A stretch of DNA of 21,707 bases from NCBI GenBank assembly GCA_002311865.1, contig DBZV01000049.1, positions 26,726 to 48,432 on the forward strand, in the 5' to 3' direction. Below the pieces are notes generated by a model. The model was not told the origin of the DNA. It saw only the letters and a program-made list of their open reading frames with translations, and did not search any database. Below, piece by piece: positions 14,973 through 21,707 of the stretch; the stretch's first letter is position 1, and every line of letters starts with the position of its first letter. The DNA comes from Dehalococcoidia bacterium UBA1151. Lineage in GTDB: Bacteria; Chloroflexota; Dehalococcoidia; Lucifugimonadales; Lucifugimonadaceae. A program made the position numbers and the translations under genes.

Positions 14973-15524
14973 TTAGTCGATCTGAACGTCGTTCAGGAAC
15001 GAGCCGATCGGGACTACACGCACAACTCCTGGCTCTAGCGGGGGTGCGTCGGGCAGGTCAGTAGCGCTCACAACCACCGGACCAACAGATGGGCCAACTG
15101 AGCCACTGGATGCTCCGAAAACTTGCCCTTCAATCGCAGGATCTAACTGAGGAGGAAATAGTTCGCCAATGACGATCCCATCCGTCGGGTTAACATCCTC
15201 TCGCGATTGGCCATGGATTGGCATGGGCTCCACGTCTGGATTGCTGATGGATACCGAGCCGTCTGGCAGCACCTTCACTGAGCCATCAGCAATCGTTGCC
15301 GGCTCGCCATCAATGAAAAGCGACTCGACCCGGCCCTGGACCTCCAAGTCCACATCCAATTCACCGGCAGCGAAGAGTGACTAAGCATCGGGATCAATGA
15401 TTGCATCCGGAGGGACCACTTCGTCATCTCGGAGTGCGAGCGCAGTGGGCACGGCTACCGCGGCGACGAGAACTGCGATTCCAAGCGTTGCAGCGGCGAT
15501 CTTGAGCTTATTCTGGTTATTCAT
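14973..15524 (-). pseudogene. Small exported protein gene interrupted by an in-frame amber codon
   Basis: From the ATG at 15524 the frame encodes MNNQNKLKIAAATLGIAVLV and a signal peptide that looks cleavable after PTALA (about residue 31), then RDDEVVPPDAIIDPDA and a TAG at 15383-15381. The same frame continues without another stop for 135 codons: SLFAAGE, a TTG codon (Leu), then DVDLEVQGRVESLF, GSVKVLPDGSVSISNPD and the end IGSFLNDVQID, stopping at 14973. The post-amber part has a beta-strand, Pro/Gly-rich, acidic composition like the pre-amber part, so I read it as one protein of 183 codons. A separate second gene starting at the TTG at 15359 is possible but has no good ribosome site. No family recognised. 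Probably secreted or membrane-anchored if made. Confidence 0.6.
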
Positions 15525-15600
15525 TTTCCGGTCCGATTTTTTTGAGGTTATTTGTTGTCTACATCTATACAGACGCAAAACCATGCGATTTTGTTCCCGA

Positions 15601-15639
15601 AAGCAAGAAGCCGGCCCCATGTCGGAACCGGCTTCGCTT
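15601..15639 (-). terminator. Strong hairpin downstream of the M1 aminopeptidase, probable terminator
   Basis: GAAGCCGG (15607-15614) pairs perfectly with CCGGCTTC (15628-15635), extended by AAGC (15601-15604) with GCTT (15636-15639) across an AA bulge. On the minus strand it lies about 38 bases after the peptidase stop and is followed by TTGCTTTC, a modest T-rich tail. A second small dyad, CCCGA-A-TCGGG, is at 15645-15655. It separates the peptidase operon from the small exported gene. Confidence 0.6.
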
Positions 15640-15676
15640 ATCGTCCCGAATCGGGTGAAAAGGCAGGTATGTTGAT

Positions 15677-18214
15677 CTAAAGCGCGTCAGCCAATCGGCC
15701 AGCTTCTCGCTCTCGCAGCGCCACGTTCACGCGTAGCTTCTCCAGATGCTGTTCCAACATCAGGCGCCCCTGCGGTACTTCGTGATCTTCGAAAAACGCG
15801 AACACGTCCTCGGACTCCTTCGGTCTTGAGAGCGCTTTCACACCAGAGAGCATCCTGGCAATGGTGTTTGTTGGGTACTTCTCAAACATCTCGTCCCAGT
15901 TGTCTTTGATGTACTGCCACGCCTTTGAACCGTGTTCGCGGTTCATCATGCAGTAGGCCACAACATACGGCGCATTCTGTGTACGAATCTCATCGTTGAG
16001 AGTCATCTCAAGAGTTCGTGCGATCTGCGCGTCGCCAGGGAAACCCGCCAGCGCATACATGTACCGGGTCTCTTCTTGAGGAGTTGCCGGATCTTTGAAC
16101 GTTGCAAGGAACGCGTCGTAGTCCGACGCCGACCCCTTGTTGGCAACAATCGATGTCACTGCGGCGGCAACGTTAGGCTCAATGGAGCCTGCATCCTCGG
16201 CGTAGCGAGCCTGCATCGCGCGGGCGGTCGCTTGCGTCGCGGCATCGTCACCAGAAATTCCCATCGTGCGAATGAGCAGACTTCGGAGCTCGAGATCCCG
16301 CTCGGACTCACCCGGCGTGGCCTCCCAGCCCAGCCTGCGGTGTGCCGGTCCGGCCAGGTCGCGTACACGCGCTCTGAAATTGTCCAGCGCATCGCCATCA
16401 AGTATGCGGCTGAGCTGCGTGAGACCGCCCGTAAGCGCAGACCAGACATCGGGGTCCCTCTCGTTTGCGAAGCCATCCGCGAACTTGAGGTAATCGGGCG
16501 ACGACGTGCCCCCCGACATCACCGACGACCACGTGTCGTCCGCCAGACCGTAACGTTCGATACTTGCCAGGCCATCTGCCATGGAGCCGGTCAGAGCAGC
16601 CAGAAGAGCCGACGAGTACTCGACCCTGTAGAAGCCATCGCCGCCCGCGTTAACCAGGACCGTCTCAACATCGGATTCAAACATCACATCTGTTGAGTTC
16701 GACTCAAGCAATATCCTTCGCTCTTCGCTCCCTGTACCGGTGGTGACCCGCATCACCACAGGCACCGACCACAGGGTTGCATCGTCCTCCGGCGTAAAGA
16801 AGAAACGACGCTGGTTCAGGGTGACTGTGCGGCGGTCCGCAGACAGATCGGCGCTAATGATTGGGAAGCCCTTCTGGAATATCCATGAGTCCATGATCCG
16901 GCGAGCTGGCTGCTTCGTGACCTCTTCAATGGCGTCCCAGAGGTCGCCGGTTTCGGTGTTTCCGTATGAGTGCTTTTTCAAGTAGTGGCGTATGCCATCC
17001 CTGAACTGCGCCTCGCCAAGGTACTGCTCCAACATGCGGAGTACAGAGCCGCCTTTTTCGTACGTGAGAAGGTCGAACATTCCCTCCGCATCTTCTGGAG
17101 AGTTGACCTCCAGCTCGATGGGGCGGGTCTTCGATAGCGAGTCCACATCAAACGCCATTGAGCGCTCTAGACCAAACTGAACCCAGCGCTCCCACTCCGG
17201 CTTGAAGGCATCTACCGCCATCGTCGCCATGAACGTAGCGAAAGCCTCGTTCAGCCAGATTCCGTTCCACCAGCGCATCGTGACCAGATCGCCAAACCAC
17301 ATATGCGCAAGCTCATGCGCGATCACGTCCGCCACCCGGGACAGCTCACCCTGCGTGACCTTGTCGCGGTCCAGCAGCAACAACACTTCTCGGAAGGTGA
17401 TGCATCCCACGTTCTCCATCGCCCCGGCCGCGAAGTCCGGCACGGCTACCAGGTCGACCTTTTTGTCCGGGTACGGGATGTCGTAATACTGAGAGAAGTG
17501 CCTCAGGCAGAACTCGCCAACCTCTAGCGCATAATCGGCGAGGTGCCCCTTGCCGATAGGATGCACGATACGAAGCGGCACGCCATCCACATCCACCGGA
17601 TCGGTTGCCTCGAACGGGCCAACGATGAATGCGACCAGGTAGGTCGACATCTTCATCGTATCGGCAAAAACCAGCTTCCGCATGCCGTTGCCAAGGTTCT
17701 CGTTCGAGATTTCGGGGCCGTTGGAGATCGCGAACTGATCTTCCGGAACGATAAGTGTGACGCCGTACGTAGCCTTGAAATCAGGCTCGTCAAAACACGG
17801 GAATGCGCGCCGGGCATCTGTGGATTCGAACTGCGTGGTGGCGATCGTGTGCTCAACGCCATCATCGTCGGTAAATCGCGACCGGTAGAAGCCGCGCAAC
17901 TTGTCGTTGAGTATCCCGGTGAACTTCAGTGAGATCGTAGCCTCCCCCGCCTGAAGTTCTGAACCGAACTCCAGGGTGGCCCGGGTCAGCTCCTCATCCA
18001 ACGAAATGGATGATGCTTGCGCCCCACCGACCACCGCGGACTGAATCTCCAACTCCGCAGCATTGAGCACTACTGAAGAGGTCGCCTCTTGAACATCAAC
18101 CACAATATCCACCACACCCGAGAATGTTGCAGCATCCAGATCAGGTTGGAGTGCAAGAGTGTAATGAGTCGGAAGTACCGTGCGCGGCAGTCGATAGGGA
18201 TTGTCGGTAGTCAA
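15677..18214 (-). CDS. M1-family zinc aminopeptidase
   Basis: Zinc metalloaminopeptidase of the M1 family (ERAP/PepN relatives), 845 residues, removing N-terminal residues from peptides. The N-terminal beta domain begins YRLPRTVLPTHYTLALQPDL. The substrate-anchoring GAMEN motif is at 264-268, and the zinc site is H300-E301-L-A-H304 with the third ligand E323 in WLNEAFATFM. The RAFPCFDEPDFKATY motif at about 136-150 is also typical. The second half is the helical ERAP1-like C-terminal domain. There is no signal peptide, so it is probably cytoplasmic. Start is TTG at 18214, preceded by GAGGT about 10 bases upstream; no in-frame ATG lies nearby. It may be read from its own promoter at 18262-18270 as well as from the upstream genes. 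Confidence 0.95.
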   Translation of the reverse strand: MTTDNPYRLPRTVLPTHYTLALQPDLDAATFSGVVDIVVDVQEATSSVVLNAAELEIQSAVVGGAQASSISLDEELTRATLEFGSELQAGEATISLKFTGILNDKLRGFYRSRFTDDDGVEHTIATTQFESTDARRAFPCFDEPDFKATYGVTLIVPEDQFAISNGPEISNENLGNGMRKLVFADTMKMSTYLVAFIVGPFEATDPVDVDGVPLRIVHPIGKGHLADYALEVGEFCLRHFSQYYDIPYPDKKVDLVAVPDFAAGAMENVGCITFREVLLLLDRDKVTQGELSRVADVIAHELAHMWFGDLVTMRWWNGIWLNEAFATFMATMAVDAFKPEWERWVQFGLERSMAFDVDSLSKTRPIELEVNSPEDAEGMFDLLTYEKGGSVLRMLEQYLGEAQFRDGIRHYLKKHSYGNTETGDLWDAIEEVTKQPARRIMDSWIFQKGFPIISADLSADRRTVTLNQRRFFFTPEDDATLWSVPVVMRVTTGTGSEERRILLESNSTDVMFESDVETVLVNAGGDGFYRVEYSSALLAALTGSMADGLASIERYGLADDTWSSVMSGGTSSPDYLKFADGFANERDPDVWSALTGGLTQLSRILDGDALDNFRARVRDLAGPAHRRLGWEATPGESERDLELRSLLIRTMGISGDDAATQATARAMQARYAEDAGSIEPNVAAAVTSIVANKGSASDYDAFLATFKDPATPQEETRYMYALAGFPGDAQIARTLEMTLNDEIRTQNAPYVVAYCMMNREHGSKAWQYIKDNWDEMFEKYPTNTIARMLSGVKALSRPKESEDVFAFFEDHEVPQGRLMLEQHLEKLRVNVALREREAGRLADAL

Positions 18215-18261
18215 GATGTTCGATACCTCATGATTGGGGCCGGAGAAAAATCAGAAGTTTG

Positions 18262-18270
18262 AGAATAGCA
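18262..18270 (-). promoter_or_regulatory. Possible extended -10 promoter of the M1 aminopeptidase
   Basis: The minus strand reads TGCTATTCT, identical over nine bases to the motif before the rsgA leader. It lies about 48 bases upstream of the TTG start at 18214, within the 70-base gap after the Cys-rich gene. No clear -35 is seen. Confidence 0.35.
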
Positions 18271-18284
18271 AATGCCAGACAGAA

Positions 18285-18425
18285 TTAGTTAACTACCTTG
18301 CCCTTGTGATCGTGCAGCAGCTGGCATTTAGCGTCGCACAGTGGGCAGAGAGCTGTGCATTTAGCCGCAGTGCAGTTGATCTGCATCACTGCACGATCAC
18401 GCACTGCGTTGCTCGGTGCGGTCAT
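18285..18425 (-). CDS. 46-residue Cys-rich protein coupled to the deacetylase
   Basis: The ATG at 18425 overlaps the deacetylase stop (ATGA), and AGAGG lies about 8-12 bases upstream within the preceding gene. The protein begins MTAPSNAVRDRAVMQINCTA and has cysteines at 18, 23, 27, 30 and 34 (spacing C-x4-C-x3-C-x2-C-x3-C), followed by H38 and H40. The core reads CTALCPLCDAKC. Five cysteines and two histidines in 23 residues suggest binding of zinc or an Fe-S cluster. It has no signal peptide or membrane segment. It is not a family I recognise. The overlap and Cys pattern support a real gene, but its short length keeps some doubt. Confidence 0.55.
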   Translation of the reverse strand: MTAPSNAVRDRAVMQINCTAAKCTALCPLCDAKCQLLHDHKGKVVN

Positions 18426-19441
18426 AATCCTAGCCTCTTTAATCTGGACTGCACGAACTGCATCATCGGCCCTCGCGGGACGTGATTGCCAGCCTTCCAC
18501 TTCATCCATGTGTCACGCGTGATGCGGAATGCTGCAGCCATCTCGACATTAGTCTTGCTCTGTTGCGCCTGGAGCGCTCGGAGGCGGTCGGGGAAAGGGG
18601 TCGTGGTCATCGTCATCGTTCCGCGCATCCGCTCGTCACCCCATCCATTCGCAACGTCTACGCAGCGGTAGAACGCCACACCCTCGTGGGACTTGATGTG
18701 CGTGATGAGCCGGCGGAGGGCTTCCATGCGGGAGTGGCGGCCTGTGACATACGGGTGCATGGTGAGAATGAGCGATCCGCCCTCGCGATAAGCGCCATCG
18801 AACTCCCACTTCCACGCTTCAAACGTGTCGTAGGGGCTCGATAGCGTGGACATCCGACCTTGCACTGGCGACCATGAATAATAAGGAACATCGTCCAGCG
18901 ACCAGTGGACAGGTATCTCCACGATCCTGCCATCGCCGACCTCAAGTACATATGGCTTGTCACTGCCCATCAGGCTTGAGTCGTAGACGAATTTGCGCTC
19001 GACCAATAGATCCAGTGAGTGTTCGCTCAATTCCCACGATGGTGATCGATAGCCTGTTGGTCGCCCGCCTGTAATCCCCTCCAGAATCCCGGAGCCGCGA
19101 TCCAGTATCTCGGCCTCCTGCTCGCGCGATCCCAGGGTACTGGGAGGCTCGTGGAGATATCCGTGGTGGGCGATCTCATGTCCTGCCTCAGCAATGCGTT
19201 TGACCTCATCCGGCCACCGCTCCGCGACCCAGCCGGGAACAAAGAACGACGCCGGTATCGCCTCTTCACTAAGGAGATCAAGAATCCTCGGTAGACCCAC
19301 ATTCGGGCCGAATTCACCTAGCGAAAGTAGGCTCGGCTTGTTGGCCAGAGATGGATCGCGATTCAACGCTCCAGATGGTCCATCAAGATCAAACGTGAGC
19401 ATTACGCCAATGCGCGTATCATCTGGCCATATGCCCGTCAT
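18422..19441 (-). CDS. NodB-type polysaccharide deacetylase with C-terminal helix-turn-helix
   Basis: Carbohydrate-esterase-4-fold hydrolase of the PuuE/HpPgdA type, likely deacetylating or hydrolysing an N-acyl or cyclic amide compound, 339 residues. Motif 1 is TFDLDGPSG (D18, D20), the metal pair is H93-x3-H97 (AHHGYLHEPP), and motif 3 is YRSPSWELS around R132. ILTMHPYVTG (H229) is the late catalytic His region. No signal peptide is present, which fits the cytoplasmic PuuE-like group better than a cell-wall enzyme. Residues 284-339 (FPDRLRALQAQQSKTNVEMA, then AFRITRDTWMKWKAG) look like an XRE-type helix-turn-helix, an uncommon addition. ATG at 19441 with GGGAG (19449-19453). It follows the binding-protein gene by 15 bases. 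Confidence 0.85.
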   Translation of the reverse strand: MTGIWPDDTRIGVMLTFDLDGPSGALNRDPSLANKPSLLSLGEFGPNVGLPRILDLLSEEAIPASFFVPGWVAERWPDEVKRIAEAGHEIAHHGYLHEPPSTLGSREQEAEILDRGSGILEGITGGRPTGYRSPSWELSEHSLDLLVERKFVYDSSLMGSDKPYVLEVGDGRIVEIPVHWSLDDVPYYSWSPVQGRMSTLSSPYDTFEAWKWEFDGAYREGGSLILTMHPYVTGRHSRMEALRRLITHIKSHEGVAFYRCVDVANGWGDERMRGTMTMTTTPFPDRLRALQAQQSKTNVEMAAAFRITRDTWMKWKAGNHVPRGPMMQFVQSRLKRLGL

Positions 19442-19456
19442 TAGTCCACTCCCTGC

Positions 19457-20338
19457 CTAACTCACGAGCGAGACGACATCCTCGTAAGCATGCCGTTTGG
19501 TGATCAGGCCAGAGTGGAGGAAGACATCCAGTGCAACATCGTAGGACTCCTGGCTGATCGCTGTGTCCGGGTTCCAGCAACCCAGGCCCTGATAGAACTC
19601 AATTGTTTTCGTCAGTACGCTCTGATCGATATCCGGGAAGAACGACTCCTCCGCGGCCGCAATCTCTGCAGCCGACGTCTCGTTCACGTAGGCGCGCGAC
19701 TTTCGGTACGCGCGAATGAATCCCGCACACTCATCGGATGCAGCGAATTCGGGAGTCGCTATCACGGAGCTAAACGCAACAGGCCCAATAGCCTCGCCAA
19801 CCGACGCCACCACATGACCGATGCCCTCGCCTTCCAGTTGCTGCGGGTACGGTCCCTGCAGGTGGACGTAGTCGCCCTTGCCATCACGGAATGCCCCATC
19901 CACCGCGTCCGCCTCACCGGCGTCGATGGTATTCAGATCACCGTAGCCAATGCCCATCTTGTGGACGGCGTACTTGAACATCGCAAGCGGCTGCCCACCA
20001 ACATCTACAATAACGCCCGGCCCAACAAGCTTGTCCCAAGTGAAGTTGGCATCAGGCTGGCGTCCAGCGATAAAGAAGCCATCGCGCTCGTTGATTTGTG
20101 CAATGTGAACCATGGGAGGCGCCTCACCGCGCTCAAGAAACGCCCACGAGGCCGACACTGCGGCCTGACCGATATGCGCAGTGCCACCGACCACGGCTCC
20201 AACGGACTGATCGCCCGGAGTGGCGGGCCGATACGAAGACTCGAACCCCTCTTCTTTAAGGAAGTCACCACTGATGGTGGATATGAGCGGGCTGTAGAAC
20301 GCCGAGTGGCGCGAAGCGATGATATCGATCTTGCTCAT
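19457..20338 (-). CDS. NMT1/THI5-like substrate-binding-fold protein without signal peptide
   Basis: Type II periplasmic-binding-protein fold, NMT1/THI5/SsuA-like, 293 residues. Typical elements are the N-terminal strand IDIIASRHSAFYSPLISTIS, FLKEEGFESSYRPATPG, the GAVVGGTAHIGQAAVSASW turn, and GPGVIVDVGGQPLAMFKYAV. The protein starts directly with MSKIDIIASRH, so it lacks the signal peptide or lipobox of a transporter binding protein, and no permease or ATPase gene lies in the window. The CCCFC motif of the yeast THI5 pyrimidine synthase is absent. It may be a cytoplasmic binding or enzymatic relative. ATG at 20338 with AGGAGA (20346-20351). It heads the operon with the deacetylase, Cys-rich protein and peptidase. 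Confidence 0.8.
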   Translation of the reverse strand: MSKIDIIASRHSAFYSPLISTISGDFLKEEGFESSYRPATPGDQSVGAVVGGTAHIGQAAVSASWAFLERGEAPPMVHIAQINERDGFFIAGRQPDANFTWDKLVGPGVIVDVGGQPLAMFKYAVHKMGIGYGDLNTIDAGEADAVDGAFRDGKGDYVHLQGPYPQQLEGEGIGHVVASVGEAIGPVAFSSVIATPEFAASDECAGFIRAYRKSRAYVNETSAAEIAAAEESFFPDIDQSVLTKTIEFYQGLGCWNPDTAISQESYDVALDVFLHSGLITKRHAYEDVVSLVS

Positions 20339-20572
20339 TGAGTGATCTCCTGATGGGTAAGTCGCCGATCACCATGCAATCGGTGCCGCGTATTCTAACG
20401 CCGCGATAGGAGACCCACGCATATTCGAACGTTTCCACATTTCGAAACCAGCCTCGGGCCTGGCCAATCCGTTGAAACAACAAGATGGTGCATACGTGTA
20501 ATTCACGGAAGACAATGCTTAGGCATAATCACAATTAGTAGTACATGGTTTTATTTTGCATTAGCTTTGGAT

Positions 20573-20604
20573 GACAGGGATTGCCTTGAACATGGTTCCC
20601 TGTC
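20573..20604. repeat. Perfect 8-base inverted repeat (hairpin)
   Basis: GACAGGGA (20573-20580) and TCCCTGTC (20597-20604) enclose a 16-base loop that can pair a further GCC with GGT. On the plus strand a T-rich run (TGTTTACTG) follows, but no gene ends near it on either strand. It may be a remnant terminator or an operator-like dyad. Confidence 0.45.
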
Positions 20605-20741
20605 TGTTTACTGTCTGGTAGCAACCCGCAGGAAATCTGCGCGCAAATCAATACGGATGGAATAACCCCACGTCGAGTAATTCGAACAAAATCGATAATC
20701 GGATCACCCGAACCATACTCGATTGAGGTAAATTCACCGTT

Positions 20742-20765
20742 CTTGTTCACTATTTCCTTGTTCAC
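20742..20765 (+). promoter_or_regulatory. 15-base-period direct repeat before the D-aminoacylase gene
   Basis: CTTGTTCAC occurs at 20742-20750 and again at 20757-20765, start to start 15 bases, ending 18 bases before the ATG at 20784. CATAAT (20765-20770) abuts the second copy and could be a -10, but a start of transcription there would lie inside the ribosome site. Tandem operator half-sites are a reasonable reading, not proven. Confidence 0.35.
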
Positions 20766-20783
20766 ATAATCAGGGGCAGGTAA

Positions 20784-21707
20784 ATGCTCGACCTAAAGAT
20801 TTCCGACGGCGAGATCATCGATGGCACCGGCAGTCCGGGCTTCTTCGGCACTGTGCTGGTCGATGGCGATACCGTCGCCATTCACCGGGGCGACCACGAT
20901 CATATTCCCGCCAGACGTGAAATCGACGCCACCGGTCACGTGATCTCTCCCGGTTTCGTCGATGTCCACTCCCACGCCGGATTGACCATGCTGGGCGAGC
21001 CTGAGCATCTCCCAAAGATCCGTCAGGGCGTCACAACTGAGTTGGTGGGCATCGACGGAAACTCGTTCGCGCCGTTCAAAACCCAAGAGGATCTCCACCG
21101 CTTCATTGAACTGGATTGCGGCCTGAACGGCTGGCCGCCAATGCCAGCCGACTGGCTCAGCGTCTCTGAGTTCCTGGATAAGTTCAACAACGCTGTTTCG
21201 ATCAACGTTGCGATGATTCTGGGCAATTCACCGGTGCGAATCTGGGGCGTCGGCTGGAACAACCGGCCCGCCACACCTGAAGAGCTTGAGAACATGAAGT
21301 CCGTAGTACGCGAGGCCATGGAAGACGGTGCTGTTGGGCTATCGACCGGGCTCGACTACCCGCCCGGCTCTTACGCCGACACCCGTGAACTGATCGAACT
21401 TAGCAAGATCACCACGCAGAACGGGGGGTTCTACCACACGCATACGCGGGCGACTCTGCTCGCGGAGAGTCTGCTCGCACCGTGGGAAGAGTCGTTGGAG
21501 ATCGGGCGCGGCTCCGGGGTTCCGGTGCATCTGACACACTATCGCCAATCGGCCCAAGGCGTTGGCAGCCACTGGGACTACATTGGCCTGGTTGAAGATG
21601 CCCGCGACGCCGGCATGGATGTGACATTCGACTGCTATCCGTATCCATACTCCGGAACCCGAATCACCATCGCGTTGCCACAGTGGACGATGGATGGCGG
21701 TCCTGAG
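20784..21707 (+). CDS. N-acyl-D-amino-acid deacylase (D-aminoacylase), C-terminus beyond window
   Basis: Amidohydrolase-superfamily enzyme hydrolysing N-acyl-D-amino acids; 308 codons are present and the frame is open at the window edge. It opens MLDLKISDGEIIDGTGSPGF, then PGFVDVHSHAGLTM with the metal-binding HxH. MEDGAVGLSTGLDYPPGSYA and IELSKITTQNGGFYHTHTR are signatures of the D-aminoacylase group, and VPVHLTHYRQS supplies a further metal His. The segment corresponding to GVTTEVVGNCG in the family reads GVTTELVGIDGNSFAPF, so the usual metal-bridging Cys appears replaced by Asp. The ATG has AGGGG (20772-20776) seven bases ahead. It is divergent from the binding-protein/deacetylase operon. 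No signal peptide is seen. Full families run to about 500 residues. Confidence 0.9.
   Translation, partial: MLDLKISDGEIIDGTGSPGFFGTVLVDGDTVAIHRGDHDHIPARREIDATGHVISPGFVDVHSHAGLTMLGEPEHLPKIRQGVTTELVGIDGNSFAPFKTQEDLHRFIELDCGLNGWPPMPADWLSVSEFLDKFNNAVSINVAMILGNSPVRIWGVGWNNRPATPEELENMKSVVREAMEDGAVGLSTGLDYPPGSYADTRELIELSKITTQNGGFYHTHTRATLLAESLLAPWEESLEIGRGSGVPVHLTHYRQSAQGVGSHWDYIGLVEDARDAGMDVTFDCYPYPYSGTRITIALPQWTMDGGPE

Larger units (their letters stand above)
20339..20783. other. Intergenic divergent regulatory region
   Basis: This 445-base stretch separates two divergent genes and is AT-richer than its surroundings, especially after 20500. I see no credible gene in it. It holds the ribosome site of the binding-protein gene (20346-20351), two TTCGAA palindromes near 20426-20452, a strong hairpin at 20573-20604 and a 9-base direct repeat at 20742-20765. 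The last two are listed separately. Confidence 0.6.

Noticed and set aside
15932..16696. 254-codon open frame on the plus strand
   Set aside because: Antisense to the M1 peptidase C-terminal domain, Arg/His-rich and without a ribosome site or recognisable domain.
19490..20341. 283-codon open frame on the plus strand
   Set aside because: It is exactly antisense to the NMT1/THI5-like gene, has no family-like motifs and arises from that gene's codon usage.
20535..20765. 76-codon open frame on the minus strand in the intergenic region
   Set aside because: GTG start without a ribosome site, spans the hairpin, composition not protein-like and no recognisable pattern.
1..21707. CRISPR arrays, transposases, phage genes, tRNA or rRNA genes
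   Set aside because: No regularly spaced repeats, no transposase or phage-type proteins, and no cloverleaf-like sequence noticed in the intergenic gaps.

Overview
This is a moderately GC-rich bacterial chromosomal segment with dense, mostly short-gapped operons and many GTG/TTG starts. The order rpmH-rnpA-yidD-yidC-jag is typical bacterial core chromosome. Together with a galactonate-dehydratase-like enolase, a large FAD/Fe-S oxidase, a D-aminoacylase and NMT1/THI5-like genes, it suggests a Chloroflexota member, possibly of the SAR202/Dehalococcoidia type. That assignment is an inference from gene content, not a placement. I see no phage, IS element, CRISPR array or tRNA.

Layout. (1) 1-4011, minus strand: the membrane-insertion/ribosome operon rpmH (too short to be obvious, found by translation), rnpA, yidD, a PQQ-type beta-propeller lipoprotein, yidC and jag. 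The lipoprotein is tightly coupled on both sides, and yidC and jag overlap by about 104 bases. (2) 4012-4221: a divergent promoter region, with no dnaA or oriC signature beside rpmH. (3) 4222-9271, plus strand: a GreA factor with a recombinase-like N-terminal domain, a Ca2+/cation antiporter, and a 965-residue FAD/4Fe-4S 2-hydroxyacid dehydrogenase that overlaps the antiporter (GTGA). (4) 9273-14896, minus strand: a structured leader with a 17-codon ORF, then rsgA, a frameshifted aminoglycoside-phosphotransferase-fold kinase, an MFS transporter, a sugar-acid dehydratase-like enolase and a GH43-like beta-propeller protein. The last three look like a sugar uptake and breakdown set. (5) 14973-15524: a small exported protein gene broken by an in-frame amber codon. 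(6) 15677-20338, minus strand: an NMT1/THI5-like binding protein lacking a signal peptide, a NodB-type deacetylase with a C-terminal helix-turn-helix, a 46-residue Cys-rich protein coupled by ATGA overlap, and an M1 aminopeptidase. (7) 20339-20783: an AT-richer divergent region with a hairpin and a 9-bp direct repeat. (8) 20784-21707, plus strand: the first 308 codons of an N-acyl-D-amino-acid deacylase, cut by the window edge.

How the genes fit together: the first operon makes ribosomal protein L34, the RNase P protein and the YidC insertion machinery. The rightmost genes (deacetylase, D-aminoacylase, M1 peptidase, binding protein) are consistent with scavenging amides, peptides or other N-acyl compounds. 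The most unusual items are the rsgA leader with its mini-ORF and three-way junction, the two domain fusions (GreA, deacetylase-HTH), the coupled Cys-rich miniprotein, and the lipoprotein inside the yidC operon. No single clearly new defence or mobile system is visible.
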